Origin: an uncultured Prevotella sp.
GTDB taxonomy: Bacteria; Bacteroidota; Bacteroidia; Bacteroidales; Bacteroidaceae
Assembly (NCBI GenBank): GCA_934215545.1
Contig: CAKQAD010000023.1
Coordinates: forward strand, 1 to 23,713
Direction of reading: 5' to 3'
DNA length: 23,713 nt
Below are positions 6,966 through 16,025 of this stretch, piece after piece. A model generated the notes under the pieces. It saw only the letters and a program-made list of their open reading frames with translations, made no database searches and was not told the origin of the DNA. The first letter of the stretch is position 1; every line of letters starts with the position of its first letter. Made by a program: the position numbers and the translations under genes.

Positions 6966-9900
6966 TTACACCTCTGTAGCTGTGGAGCACCCCACATAAT
7001 CAATCAGTTGAGCAAACAACGGGTCGGCATTCAGCACCTCGCGGTTGCCCGTCATTATCATCTGGCAGCGCGCCCGTGTGAGCGCCACATTCAGTTTGCG
7101 GTCTATCACATGCCCATCCTCCACGAAGCGGTTGGCAGCCAGGAAGTCGATTTGCCAGCGGCTATGTATGGTGAACGAATATATAATAACATCGCGTTGC
7201 GACCCCTGGTAGCGCTCCACCGTGTCGATGGTCACCCCCTTCAGCTCCGGCATTTGCATGCGGTCGATCTCCTTGCGTATCATAGCAATCTGGTTGCGGT
7301 AGGGCACTATCACACCCACGGAGCGCCGCGCATCAAACCCCTCGCCATACAGTCGGCGCAGTCGGCGCAGCAGTTGCGCCGTGAGCCGTGCCTCGTAAGG
7401 ATTAGCCTTGTCCGACATAGACTCCGTGCGGCACGCCTTAGATTCAAAAAACAACATGCGCTTGCTGCACAGAAGGCGGTCGGTGGCATCGAGTGGGGCA
7501 GGCTTGTAGCCGAGGCTCTTTGCACTTTGGTGAGGCAGCGGCACGGTGATGAGGCGCTCGCTGAAGTAGAACATTCTATTAGGAAAGTCGGCAACGTCAG
7601 GATGCATGCGTCCCTGTCGGCGCAACACCCCTATAAAGTCGGTGCGGCCGGCGCTGCGCTCATGGCGTATCAGACGCTCGAAGAGCGAGTCGCGGCAGTC
7701 GCAAACCCCGATGCCACGCAGGCACTCCTCCGTTACTGCCGACTCGTCGGGCGACTGCTGCACCACGGCAGGCAGCTGCTTGTAGTCGCCCACAAGTATA
7801 AACCGCTCTATCAGCGCCATGTCGGGCTGTGCAGCATTGTGAGCCGCCAGCAGACCGATGATGTTAGGCTCCGTAATCTGTCCTGCCTCGTCGATGACAG
7901 CCAGCGTGAAGCGCTTCAGCGCAAACACAAACGGGCGCGCCATCAGTGTGGAAGTGGTGCCCACCACCACCCGTGCACCATGCAGGCGCGAGGTGATGGC
8001 AGCAAGTCGGGCATCGCCATCGATGGCATGGCTCACCAGATGCTGCCGATATTGCGGGTCGCAACTATATTCATTGCCGATGCGCATGAAGTCGATGCCA
8101 GCAGTGGTGAGCATGTCGCAGATCTCGTCGACAGCCCTATTCGTGTAAGACATAAGCAGCACCGAGCCACTATTGGTGGCAAGCTCCTCCTCAACGATGT
8201 AGCGCAAGGCACACGATGTCTTGCCCGTTCCCGGCGGTCCCACCAGCAAGAAATAGTCCTTAGCCTGCTTTGCCCGCAGCAAGATATCGTCGAGCCGGGC
8301 GTCGTAGCTACGCGACAGGCAGATGCTCTCATCGCGTCGTGGCTGCCGTTGCGACAGCAGCAAGTTGCGGCGGTCGTGTCCTGCCGTGATAAACTGATAG
8401 AGCGATGCCATCATGCCAGCCGAACTGATGTCCGACGAGGCATGCTCCACGGCATACACGCTGCCCCCCACAAACACGTTAGGGTTCTGCTGCGCATCGT
8501 TGAGATGCACCACGATGCGGTCGGTGTCGATATCCGCCAGCACACCCTTGAACAATATGCTATGTCGCACGTCAGGCACCTTGCCCTTATGATAAGCATA
8601 CAGATAAACCATGTCGCCACGCCTGAAGTTGGGCAAGAAGTCGTCGCTCTGCTCAGGCACCCCCAGCGTGATGGTGTCGAAGCCCCCATGCTCGTCGCTC
8701 CGTGTGCGCTCAATGATGCAAAGGTTGGTGTAGATATTGCCCGTTTCTATCTTCTCGGCAAGCGGCATGTTCCACAGGTCGGCACCGCTGCTGCCCATGC
8801 CCTCCTGCATGCCCACCTTCGACAGCTGCTGCTCGCGCAGCACGAATGTCATCATGCGGCAGAAGTAGGTGCGCTCCACATCGCTCAGCAAGGCAAGCGG
8901 AGAGCTCACCGCCATAAGCTGCGGCAACAGATAAGTGTGATAGAACGAGTCGTTGGCACCCTCGGTGTTGAGCACATCGGGGCGTAGGAGGTCTATGACA
9001 TTCTGAAATCCACTCTCTGCCATGAAAAACTCCGCCGACACAATGCGGTTGCGCAGTGCTATGGCCTCGGCAAACAACGACTGCAGCATCTCCACCGACA
9101 GCAGTCCGTGGTCGGCATCGAACTTAGAGTAGAGCAGGCGCACATCCACCGCATGGTGGCGCAGCGCGAAGTTATAGCGCAGCACACCATAGTAGAGCAA
9201 CACCTGCACATAATGCTTCTCGATATACAGCGATCCATGGCGGTTGCGACAGTTGCGCTGCAGATAAAAGTTGGCACCTGACTTCTGCTCCACGAGCAGG
9301 CGCTTGTCGGTGGTCATAAGGTCGACACGCCCCTGTATGCCCAGCTGCTCGCACACAAACGAAGGCTCCAGGATAGCCTTAGAGCGGTCGGCAGTGGCAA
9401 AGATATTGTCCACCGCCTGCCTGATGTTGCGCATCTGCTGCTCGGCATCGGCCTTGAACTTGTTGGCATCGAACTCGCTGCAGGTGGCAAACTCCACCGC
9501 CTTCTGCCTGAAGTTATGCCGCATCACGGTGCCCATGTCGCACTGAGCATTGTTGATGATGTCGTCGAGCGCCGTGCTCGCGAAGTTGCCCAGCAGTATA
9601 GCCTGCGTGTTGGCCCTCGGCCTCATGCGGTTGAGCGTGTAGAGCAGCGGGTGATGTCCGAATGATTCGAAGCATGCCGCTATGGTGCTGATGTCGATAA
9701 GAAAATCAGGCTCCAGCACAATGATGCTCGGCAGCAGCGCCCCATCGTCGTCGGCAATGCAGTCGAGCAGGTTCAGTTGTGTGCCCTCGTGCACCATCCG
9801 CAGCAGATAAGTGTGGTCGTGGTGCCCCCCACTCAGCGCTATGCGCAGCAGTTCCGGAGCCCCATTGGCATCAGCCTCCACCAACAGATGGGCAGGCTCA

Positions 9901-10325
9901 ATGCCCCTCACCACACACCTTATATAATTGTGCTTTATCTGTCGTGTTGCAAACTGACGTCGGCCAGTGTGCGGTATCTGCCTAACGATGCTGTCGGGCA
10001 CATCCGTCTTGAATGCCGCCGATATCAGCAGCGCCAGCGCACGGCAGTCGTAGAGCATCTGATCCTCGCTCACAGGCTCTGTGGCATTGCTGTTGCGTCG
10101 CATCGTCTGCACCTCGGCAGTGTCGCGTTCAGACAGATGGCACATGCGGCACAGCTCGCCCACCTGCGAGAACAGGTTGCCATAGCCATGCCCCGTGCCG
10201 CTAAGTCCGGCGGCACACACCAGCACCAATGTCTCGTGCATGATGCGTGCCCTATAAGGCGGCTTTGCCGATATGACATCCGCTATTCGTTGAAACAGCT
10301 CTGCTGCCGTTATGTTGTTGTTCAT
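6966..10325 (-). CDS. Dna2-like fused nuclease-helicase (PD-(D/E)XK + superfamily 1 helicase)
   Basis: The 1119-residue protein probably unwinds and trims DNA. The C-terminal half is an Upf1/Dna2-like SF1 helicase: Walker A GPPGTGKT (about 695-702), Walker B VIDEAGQ (about 810), motif III VGDYKQLPAV, an LRRQGRMHPDVADFPNRMFY block, motif V VERYQGSQRDVIIYSF, and motif VI NVALTRAR (about 1078). The N-terminal half holds QGRVDLM...LLVEQKSG (about 330-350), the D...ExK arrangement of RecB/Dna2-type nucleases. Four clustered cysteines for an Fe-S site, as in eukaryotic Dna2, were not obvious. Both domains look intact. It converges with recA and diverges from the SufT-like gene. The start codon follows 158 bases of intergenic DNA in which I see no clear -7 box for this strand. 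Confidence 0.88.
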   Translation of the reverse strand: MNNNITAAELFQRIADVISAKPPYRARIMHETLVLVCAAGLSGTGHGYGNLFSQVGELCRMCHLSERDTAEVQTMRRNSNATEPVSEDQMLYDCRALALLISAAFKTDVPDSIVRQIPHTGRRQFATRQIKHNYIRCVVRGIEPAHLLVEADANGAPELLRIALSGGHHDHTYLLRMVHEGTQLNLLDCIADDDGALLPSIIVLEPDFLIDISTIAACFESFGHHPLLYTLNRMRPRANTQAILLGNFASTALDDIINNAQCDMGTVMRHNFRQKAVEFATCSEFDANKFKADAEQQMRNIRQAVDNIFATADRSKAILEPSFVCEQLGIQGRVDLMTTDKRLLVEQKSGANFYLQRNCRNRHGSLYIEKHYVQVLLYYGVLRYNFALRHHAVDVRLLYSKFDADHGLLSVEMLQSLFAEAIALRNRIVSAEFFMAESGFQNVIDLLRPDVLNTEGANDSFYHTYLLPQLMAVSSPLALLSDVERTYFCRMMTFVLREQQLSKVGMQEGMGSSGADLWNMPLAEKIETGNIYTNLCIIERTRSDEHGGFDTITLGVPEQSDDFLPNFRRGDMVYLYAYHKGKVPDVRHSILFKGVLADIDTDRIVVHLNDAQQNPNVFVGGSVYAVEHASSDISSAGMMASLYQFITAGHDRRNLLLSQRQPRRDESICLSRSYDARLDDILLRAKQAKDYFLLVGPPGTGKTSCALRYIVEEELATNSGSVLLMSYTNRAVDEICDMLTTAGIDFMRIGNEYSCDPQYRQHLVSHAIDGDARLAAITSRLHGARVVVGTTSTLMARPFVFALKRFTLAVIDEAGQITEPNIIGLLAAHNAAQPDMALIERFILVGDYKQLPAVVQQSPDESAVTEECLRGIGVCDCRDSLFERLIRHERSAGRTDFIGVLRRQGRMHPDVADFPNRMFYFSERLITVPLPHQSAKSLGYKPAPLDATDRLLCSKRMLFFESKACRTESMSDKANPYEARLTAQLLRRLRRLYGEGFDARRSVGVIVPYRNQIAMIRKEIDRMQMPELKGVTIDTVERYQGSQRDVIIYSFTIHSRWQIDFLAANRFVEDGHVIDRKLNVALTRARCQMIMTGNREVLNADPLFAQLIDYVGCSTATEV

Positions 10326-10444
10326 AATAGAGTGTCGTGATTAATTACTGTTGCGCATGCTAAGGTAAGAAAATAATGTCAGACAGCCATCCAAAGCCAA
10401 ACGAAAAAACTTGTGGCACATGGCATTATTACAAGAAAAATACT

Positions 10445-10452
10445 TAAATTTG
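10445..10452 (+). promoter_or_regulatory. -7 promoter element before the SufT-like gene
   Basis: TAAATTTG fits TAnnTTTG and lies 31 bases before the ATG. No good -33 box is found at 19-21 bases, so the call rests on one element. Confidence 0.45.
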
Positions 10453-10483
10453 CAATATACTATACCAAAACCTATCATATAGA

Positions 10484-10804
10484 ATGACACAACAAGAAAA
10501 GACACATATAGAAGAGCGCATCGTCGACGTGCTCAAAACCGTTTACGACCCCGAAATACCCGTAAACATCTACGATCTCGGACTTATCTATCGCATCGAT
10601 GTGCAAGACAACGGCAATGTGGATATCGACATGACATTCACCGCACCATCGTGCCCGGCTGCCGACTTCATCCTTGAAGACGTGCGACAGAAGGTTGACT
10701 CGCTCGAGCATGTCAAAAACACCAATGTGAACCTGGTGTTCGAGCCCGAATGGGATCAGAGCATGATGACAGAAGAGGCAAGGGTGGAGCTCGGTTTCGA
10801 CTAA
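10484..10804 (+). CDS. SufT-like MIP18/DUF59 iron-sulfur assembly protein
   Basis: The 106-residue protein is a single MIP18 (DUF59) domain. It has the DPEIPVNIYDLGLIY motif (about residues 22-36) and the TAPSCPAADFI motif (about 52-62) that carries the conserved cysteine. Family members (SufT, the N-terminal domain of Mrp/ApbC, eukaryotic CIA2) help mature Fe-S proteins. PaaD of phenylacetate degradation is a relative, but no paa genes are nearby. The gene is divergent from the nuclease-helicase and 106 bases upstream of lpxH on the same strand. No suf genes lie in the window, so the exact client cannot be inferred. Confidence 0.88.
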   Translation: MTQQEKTHIEERIVDVLKTVYDPEIPVNIYDLGLIYRIDVQDNGNVDIDMTFTAPSCPAADFILEDVRQKVDSLEHVKNTNVNLVFEPEWDQSMMTEEARVELGFD

Positions 10805-10910
10805 ACCACGGCACCCACGACCAGACTGCCACTAAGGCTGCACAAGCAGCAAGAACAATGCACACACCCCGACGAATATCCTAAGTAAAAAACAAAAGAA
10901 TTGCGAGCAC

Positions 10911-11675
10911 ATGAAAAACGTATATTTCCTTAGCGATGCCCACCTCGGTTCGTGGGCCATCGACCACAGCCGCATGCAAGAACGACGCCTGGTGAGGTTT
11001 CTTGACACCATCAAGACCAAGGCACGCGCCATATATCTGCTTGGCGACATGTTCGACTTCTGGAACGAATGGCGCTATGTGGTGCCGAAGGGCTACACAC
11101 GATTTCTTGGAAAGCTGTCGGAACTCACCGACATGGGAGTGGAGGTGCACTTCTTCACCGGCAACCACGACATCTGGACCTATGGCTATCTGCGCGACGA
11201 GTGCGGACTCATTGTGCACACAAAACCCGAGACTGTAGAGATATACGACAAGGTGTTCTATCTGGCTCACGGCGACGGGCTCGGCGACCCCGACAAGCAC
11301 TTCAAATTCTTGCGACGCATATTCCACAACCGCACATGCCAGGTGCTCTTCAACTCGCTGCACCCACGCTGGGCAATGTGGTTCGGACTGACATGGGCAC
11401 GCAACTCCCGACTGAAGCGCATCGACGGCAAGGAGCCTCCATATATGGGCGAAGACCGCGAGTTCCTGGTGCAATACACCAAACATTACATGAAGACACA
11501 CCCCAACATCGACTACTTCATATATGGCCACCGACACATAGAGCTCGACCTATACCTATCGAAGAAGACACGCATGATGATACTCGGCGATTGGATTACG
11601 CAGTTCACCTATGCCGTGTTTGATGGCGAGCACATGTTTCTTGAAGAATATGTGGAAGGCGAGAGCCAGCCATAA
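10911..11675 (+). CDS. lpxH: UDP-2,3-diacylglucosamine diphosphatase (LpxH family)
   Basis: LpxH hydrolyses UDP-2,3-diacylglucosamine to lipid X and UMP, the fourth step of lipid A synthesis, at the inner face of the cytoplasmic membrane. The 254-residue protein is a calcineurin-like metallophosphoesterase with every metal motif in order: SDAHLG (about 8-13), GDMFDFW (45-51), GNHD (84-87), HGDGLGD (about 120) and a C-terminal GHRH. The DAH, GDxFDxW and GNHD pattern, together with the length (E. coli LpxH 240), favours LpxH over generic phosphoesterases. It lies 66 bases upstream of fucI. A small TGCC-GCAA-GGCA hairpin follows the stop, but no strong terminator does, so some read-through into the fucose genes is possible. 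Confidence 0.88.
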   Translation: MKNVYFLSDAHLGSWAIDHSRMQERRLVRFLDTIKTKARAIYLLGDMFDFWNEWRYVVPKGYTRFLGKLSELTDMGVEVHFFTGNHDIWTYGYLRDECGLIVHTKPETVEIYDKVFYLAHGDGLGDPDKHFKFLRRIFHNRTCQVLFNSLHPRWAMWFGLTWARNSRLKRIDGKEPPYMGEDREFLVQYTKHYMKTHPNIDYFIYGHRHIELDLYLSKKTRMMILGDWITQFTYAVFDGEHMFLEEYVEGESQP

Positions 11676-11741
11676 GAAGCCTACATCTGCCGCAAGGCAA
11701 CACACCGGAAAAACCTAAAATAACTAAAAACATAAACAGCT

Positions 11742-13517
11742 ATGAGCAATTATCCTAAAATTGGAATTCGCCCCACCATCGACGGTCGTCAGGGTGGCGT
11801 GCGTGAAAGTCTTGAAGAGAAAACAATGAATTTGGCAAAATCTGTTGCCAAGCTCATCACCGATAACCTGCGCAACGGCGACGGATCGCCAGTGGAGTGT
11901 GTCATTGCCGACACCACCATCGGACGCGTTGGCGAGAGCGCTGCATGCGCCGAGAAGTTCGAGCGCGAAGGCGTTGGCTCTACCATCACCGTGACATCAT
12001 GCTGGTGCTATGGCGCAGAGACAATGGATATGAACCCACACTGGCCAAAGGCAGTATGGGGATTTAATGGCACTGAACGCCCAGGAGCAGTGTATCTGGC
12101 AGCAGTGTTGGCAGCACACGCACAGAAGGGATTGCCAGCATTCGGCATCTACGGACACGATGTGCAGGACCTTGCCGACGACTCTATACCTGCCGATGTG
12201 GCAGAGAAGCTCCTGCGCTTTGCACGTGCCGCACAGGCAGTGGCAACAATGCGCGGAAAGTCGTATCTATCTATGGGTAGCGCATGTATGGGTATTGCCG
12301 GATCTATCGTCAACCCCGACTTCTTCCAGGAGTATCTCGGAATGCGCAACGAAAGCGTAGACCTGACAGAAATCATACGTCGTATGACAGAGGGCATATA
12401 CGACCCAGTGGAGTTCGAGAAAGCTATGGAGTGGACACGACAGAACTGCATGACACGTGAGGGCGACGACATCGCCAACCGTCCGGAGAAGGCAAAGACA
12501 CGCGAGCAGAAAGACCAAGACTGGGAGTTCATCGTGAAGATGATGATGATAATGAAAGACCTTATGCATGGCAACCCACGCCTCGAAGAGATAGGCTACA
12601 AGGAAGAGGCTATCGGACACAACGCCATTGCAGGTGGTTTCCAGGGACAGCGTCAGTGGACCGACTTCTATCCTAACGGCGACTATCCAGAGGCACTCAT
12701 GAACACATCGTTCGACTGGAACGGACTCCGCGAGCCTATCGTGCTTGCTACCGAGAACGATGCCGGCAACGGCGTGGCAATGCTCTTCAACCACCTGCTC
12801 ACAGGCAGAGCACAGATATTCTCCGACGTGCGCACATACTGGAGCCCAGAGGCAGTGAAGAGAGTAACTGGCAAGGAGCTTACCGGACGTGCCGCTGGCG
12901 GTATCATACACCTCATCAACTCTGGTGCTACCACACTCGACGGCTCTGGCGCCGCTTCGGATGCAGAGGGCAACCCAGTGATGAAGCACTTCTGGGAGAT
13001 GAACGACAACGATGTAGACGCCTGCCTCAAGGCAACTACATGGTATCCTGCCAACCGCGACTACTTCCGTGGAGGCGGATTCTCGTCGAACTTCCTCACA
13101 CGCGGTGGCATGCCAGTGACAATGGTGCGCCTGAACCTCGTGAAGGGACTCGGTCCGGTGTTGCAGCTTGCTGAGGGATGGACAGTAGATGTTGACCCAG
13201 AGATTAACCAGGTGCTCGACAAGCGTACCGACCCGACATGGCCTACTACATGGTTCGTGCCACGCCTCTGCGACAAGGCACCATTCAAGGATGTATATTC
13301 TGTGATGAACAACTGGGGTGCCAACCACGGTGCCATCACCTACGGACATGTGGGTGCCGACCTCATCACATTGTGCTCTATGCTCCGCATACCAGTGTGC
13401 ATGCACAACGTAGAAGACGACAAGATATTCCGCCCTGCTGCATGGAACGCATTCGGCATGGACAAGGAAGGTGCCGACTTCCGCGCTTGCAAGAACTATG
13501 GACCTATTTATAAGTAA
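11742..13517 (+). CDS. fucI: L-fucose isomerase
   Basis: This Mn2+-dependent enzyme converts L-fucose to L-fuculose, the first step of fucose use. At 591 residues it equals the E. coli enzyme. The metal and catalytic residues are visible: E338 in LATEND, D362 in SDVRTYW, and a histidine near residue 529 in the [19 protein letters not shown] segment. They correspond to E. coli E337, D361 and H528. The N-terminus [24 protein letters not shown] is typical. It is the first of four L-fucose genes on one strand, but is separated from fucA by 395 bases holding a family A repeat. No clear -7 box was found in the 66 bases upstream, so the promoter may lie farther back. Confidence 0.97.
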   Translation: MSNYPKIGIRPTIDGRQGGVRESLEEKTMNLAKSVAKLITDNLRNGDGSPVECVIADTTIGRVGESAACAEKFEREGVGSTITVTSCWCYGAETMDMNPHWPKAVWGFNGTERPGAVYLAAVLAAHAQKGLPAFGIYGHDVQDLADDSIPADVAEKLLRFARAAQAVATMRGKSYLSMGSACMGIAGSIVNPDFFQEYLGMRNESVDLTEIIRRMTEGIYDPVEFEKAMEWTRQNCMTREGDDIANRPEKAKTREQKDQDWEFIVKMMMIMKDLMHGNPRLEEIGYKEEAIGHNAIAGGFQGQRQWTDFYPNGDYPEALMNTSFDWNGLREPIVLATENDAGNGVAMLFNHLLTGRAQIFSDVRTYWSPEAVKRVTGKELTGRAAGGIIHLINSGATTLDGSGAASDAEGNPVMKHFWEMNDNDVDACLKATTWYPANRDYFRGGGFSSNFLTRGGMPVTMVRLNLVKGLGPVLQLAEGWTVDVDPEINQVLDKRTDPTWPTTWFVPRLCDKAPFKDVYSVMNNWGANHGAITYGHVGADLITLCSMLRIPVCMHNVEDDKIFRPAAWNAFGMDKEGADFRACKNYGPIYK

Positions 13518-13545
13518 TTATTTATAGTTACAGGGATTTGAAGTT

Positions 13546-13848
13546 ATAAACTTATCCCGGGATTTCTGTCCCGAGATTTCTGTCCCGAGATTTTCTGTCC
13601 CGATATTTTCTGTCCCGATATTTTTCTGTCCCGAATTAGAGAATTAGAGAATTTTGTCAAGCACGTTGTGCTTGACTGTAGGATGCGCCTAAGTTAACGA
13701 AGACGCGAAGCGTCAAATCTTGAAATTCTGTGCGAAGCGCCAAAATCACAAATGCGTCAGCGCAAAAAATTCTCTAATTCTCAAATTCGGGACAGAAAAA
13801 AATATCGGGACGAAAAAATCGGGACGGAATAAAACACGATAAGTTTAT
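13546..13848 (+). repeat. Family A composite inverted repeat, copy 2 (between fucI and fucA)
   Basis: The outer ends are a perfect 11-bp inverted repeat: ATAAACTTATC (13546-13556) and GATAAGTTTAT (13838-13848). Inside, five GTCCCGA/T-tract units plus TTAGAGAA units face their reverse complement on the right (about 13765-13828). The core order is the 9-bp palindrome GTCAAGCAC/GTGCTTGAC (13656-13676), TGTAGGATGCGCC, GACGC-GAA-GCGTC (13702-13714), TGCGAAGCGCC (13731-13741) and TGCG-TCAG-CGCA (13753-13764). It fills nearly the whole 395-base gap. Only 64 bases remain before fucA, where I saw no clear TAnnTTTG box. Confidence 0.88.
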
Positions 13849-13912
13849 CACTTTATTTCTCGGATGAGATAGTATTACAATACAGACAGTTTATCAACTA
13901 CAAGAAAAGAAA

Positions 13913-14551
13913 ATGATTCAAGATTATCAGATACAGGAATTCCTGCGCCAGGCACACCGCGTTGGCGATGCCGGCTTGACACTCTGTTCAAGCGGCAACA
14001 TCTCATGGCGCATCGGCGACGAAGCGCTCGTTTCGGGCACTGGCTCATGGGTGCCTACACTACCTAAAGAAAAGGTGTCTATCTGCCGCGTTGCCGATGG
14101 CGAAGTGCTCAACGGCGTGAAGCCATCGATGGAGAGCGGCTTCCATCTCGGCGTGCTGCGCGAGCGTACCGACTGCGATGTGGTGCTACACTTCCAGTCG
14201 AAGTATGCCACCGTCGTGTCGTGCATGACAGAAACTCCTAACGACTTCAACGTAACAGCGGAGATACCATGCCATGTGGGACGTGAGATACCCGTTATAC
14301 CTTACTATCGTCCGGGTTCGCCAGAACTCGCCGAGGCAGTGAAGGCAGCACTCAAAGACCATAACTCTGCACTGATGCTAAAGCACGGACAGGTGGTGTG
14401 TGGCAGCACCTTCGACGAGGTGTTTGAGCGTGCCACCTTCTTCGAGATGGCTTGCCGCATCATAGTGCTCAGTGGCGGACACTACAACACTCTCACAAGC
14501 GCCGAAATCGACGACCTTGAGGCTTACGTGCTCGGCAAGAAGCAGAAATAA
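13913..14551 (+). CDS. fucA: L-fuculose-1-phosphate aldolase (class II aldolase/adducin family)
   Basis: It cleaves L-fuculose 1-phosphate to dihydroxyacetone phosphate and L-lactaldehyde. The 212-residue length fits (E. coli 215). The N-terminal region has SSGNISWRIGD and GTGSWVP (phosphate binding). By motif alignment the catalytic Glu is E74 (PSMESGFH), and the zinc ligands are H93 and H158 (LKHGQ). The second ligand position, a histidine in E. coli (HNH), reads HFQ here, giving Q95. I believe HFQS-type variants occur in Bacteroidales relatives, but this is from memory. Kinase and transporter genes follow at 39 and 34 bases, so fucA-kinase-fucP is probably one transcript. Confidence 0.9.
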   Translation: MIQDYQIQEFLRQAHRVGDAGLTLCSSGNISWRIGDEALVSGTGSWVPTLPKEKVSICRVADGEVLNGVKPSMESGFHLGVLRERTDCDVVLHFQSKYATVVSCMTETPNDFNVTAEIPCHVGREIPVIPYYRPGSPELAEAVKAALKDHNSALMLKHGQVVCGSTFDEVFERATFFEMACRIIVLSGGHYNTLTSAEIDDLEAYVLGKKQK

Positions 14552-14590
14552 GGTGAATGAGGGCAAGCCCTTATACATTATTATATAGTA

Positions 14591-15991
14591 ATGACTTATT
14601 TAGCTATTGATTTCGGCGGCGGCTCAGGAAGAGTTGTCGCCGGAACTATTATCAGTGAAAACGGCGAGAAGCGACTCTCAATGCAGCTCGTGCATAGGTT
14701 TGGCAACCGTCAGGTGCGCCTCGGCGAGCATGTGTATTGGGACTTTCCGGCTCTCTTTGCCGATATGAAGGAGGGACTTGCCAAGGCAGCCCGTATGGGG
14801 CTCGATGTGGCAGGCATTGCCGTAGACACCTGGGGTGTGGACTTCGGACTCGTTGATGCACAGGGATGCCTCGTGGGCAACCCAGTGTGCTATCGCGATG
14901 CCCGCACCAAAGGCATGGCAGACGCCTTCTTTGCCAATAACGATGCTGCGGCACACTATGCCGTGAACGGCACACAGGTGATGGACATCAACACCCTCTT
15001 TCAGCTTATAAGCCTGAAGCAGAGTGGCAGCAAGCAGCTCGACATGGCAGAGAAACTGCTCTTCATGCCCGATCTGTTCTCGTATTTCCTCACGGGCGAA
15101 GCAAATACCGAATACACCATCGCGTCGACATCGGAGATGCTCAATGCCACCACCACCGACTGGGACTGGCAGCTCATCGACTCGCTCGGTATGCCACGCC
15201 GCCTGTTCTGCCCCATAGTGAAGCCCGGCACAGTGCGCGGACGCTTGCGTGCCGACATTGCCGAAGAGACAGGACTGGGCAGAGTGGATGTGATTGCAGT
15301 AGGCTCGCACGACACCGCCAGTGCCGTTGCTGCCGTGCCTGCCACTGCCGACGAGAGTCCGGTGGCGTTCATCAGCTCTGGCACATGGTCGCTGCTCGGC
15401 GTGGAACTCGACAGTCCTATACTCACCGATGAGGCTCGACGGGCACAGTTCACCAACGAAGGTGGAGTGGGCGGACGCATCACATTCTTGCAGAACATCA
15501 CGGGGCTGTGGTTCCTGCAACGACTCATGGCAGAGTGGGCAGCCGAAGGCGATGCACAGGAGTATGATACGCTGCTTGCAGCTGCCGCACAGTCGACCAT
15601 CGACAGCGTGCTGCCCGTCGACGACGAGGCATTCCAAAACCCACCATCAATGCAGCAAGCCATCGTCGACTACTGCTCGGCACACGGCATCGCAGTGCCA
15701 CAGAGCAAGGCAGACACCACACGCGTAGTGTTGCAGTCGCTCGCAGCAAAGTATGCCGAAGCCACTACACGCCTCAATGCCATGCTGCCACAGCCCATCA
15801 GCAAGCTGCACATCATCGGCGGAGGCTCGCAGAACGCATTGCTCAACAGCCTCACAGAGCAGGCTTTGGGAGTGCCAGTAGTGGCAGGACCAGTAGAGGC
15901 AACAGCCATGGGCAACATTCTATGCCAGGCACTTGCCAAAGGCGAGGTGGAGAGCATAGAAGAGATGCGAGCCATCGTGGCACGTAGTTAA
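14591..15991 (+). CDS. fucK: L-fuculose kinase / rhamnulokinase (FGGY family)
   Basis: It phosphorylates L-fuculose at C1 using ATP, supplying the FucA substrate. The 466-residue protein is an FGGY carbohydrate kinase. It has the N-terminal phosphate-binding loop YLAIDFGGGSGRVV, the catalytic-base region VDTWGVDFGLVD (about 77-88), and the C-terminal ATP-binding IGGGSQNALLNSLTEQALGVPVVAGPVEATAMGN. By sequence it resembles RhaB-type rhamnulokinases as much as E. coli FucK. The fucose assignment rests on its place between fucA and fucP and on the absence of rhaA/rhaD here; activity on L-rhamnulose cannot be excluded. Confidence 0.87.
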   Translation: MTYLAIDFGGGSGRVVAGTIISENGEKRLSMQLVHRFGNRQVRLGEHVYWDFPALFADMKEGLAKAARMGLDVAGIAVDTWGVDFGLVDAQGCLVGNPVCYRDARTKGMADAFFANNDAAAHYAVNGTQVMDINTLFQLISLKQSGSKQLDMAEKLLFMPDLFSYFLTGEANTEYTIASTSEMLNATTTDWDWQLIDSLGMPRRLFCPIVKPGTVRGRLRADIAEETGLGRVDVIAVGSHDTASAVAAVPATADESPVAFISSGTWSLLGVELDSPILTDEARRAQFTNEGGVGGRITFLQNITGLWFLQRLMAEWAAEGDAQEYDTLLAAAAQSTIDSVLPVDDEAFQNPPSMQQAIVDYCSAHGIAVPQSKADTTRVVLQSLAAKYAEATTRLNAMLPQPISKLHIIGGGSQNALLNSLTEQALGVPVVAGPVEATAMGNILCQALAKGEVESIEEMRAIVARS

Positions 15992-16025
15992 AAACGAAAA
16001 CCTTTAAAGAAAACAGAAACAATCT

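Noticed and set aside
7008..8987. 659-codon open frame antisense to the nuclease-helicase gene
   Set aside because: The protein is rich in H, R, A and Q with no recognisable motif, and it lies opposite a gene with clear helicase motifs. It results from GC-rich codon bias.
12267..13406. 379-codon frame antisense to fucI, and similar frames opposite pta (400-1095), the carboxynorspermidine dehydrogenase (4156-5010) and the kinase (14678-15637)
   Set aside because: All are shadows of well-supported genes, with Cys/His-rich nonsense translations and no family match.
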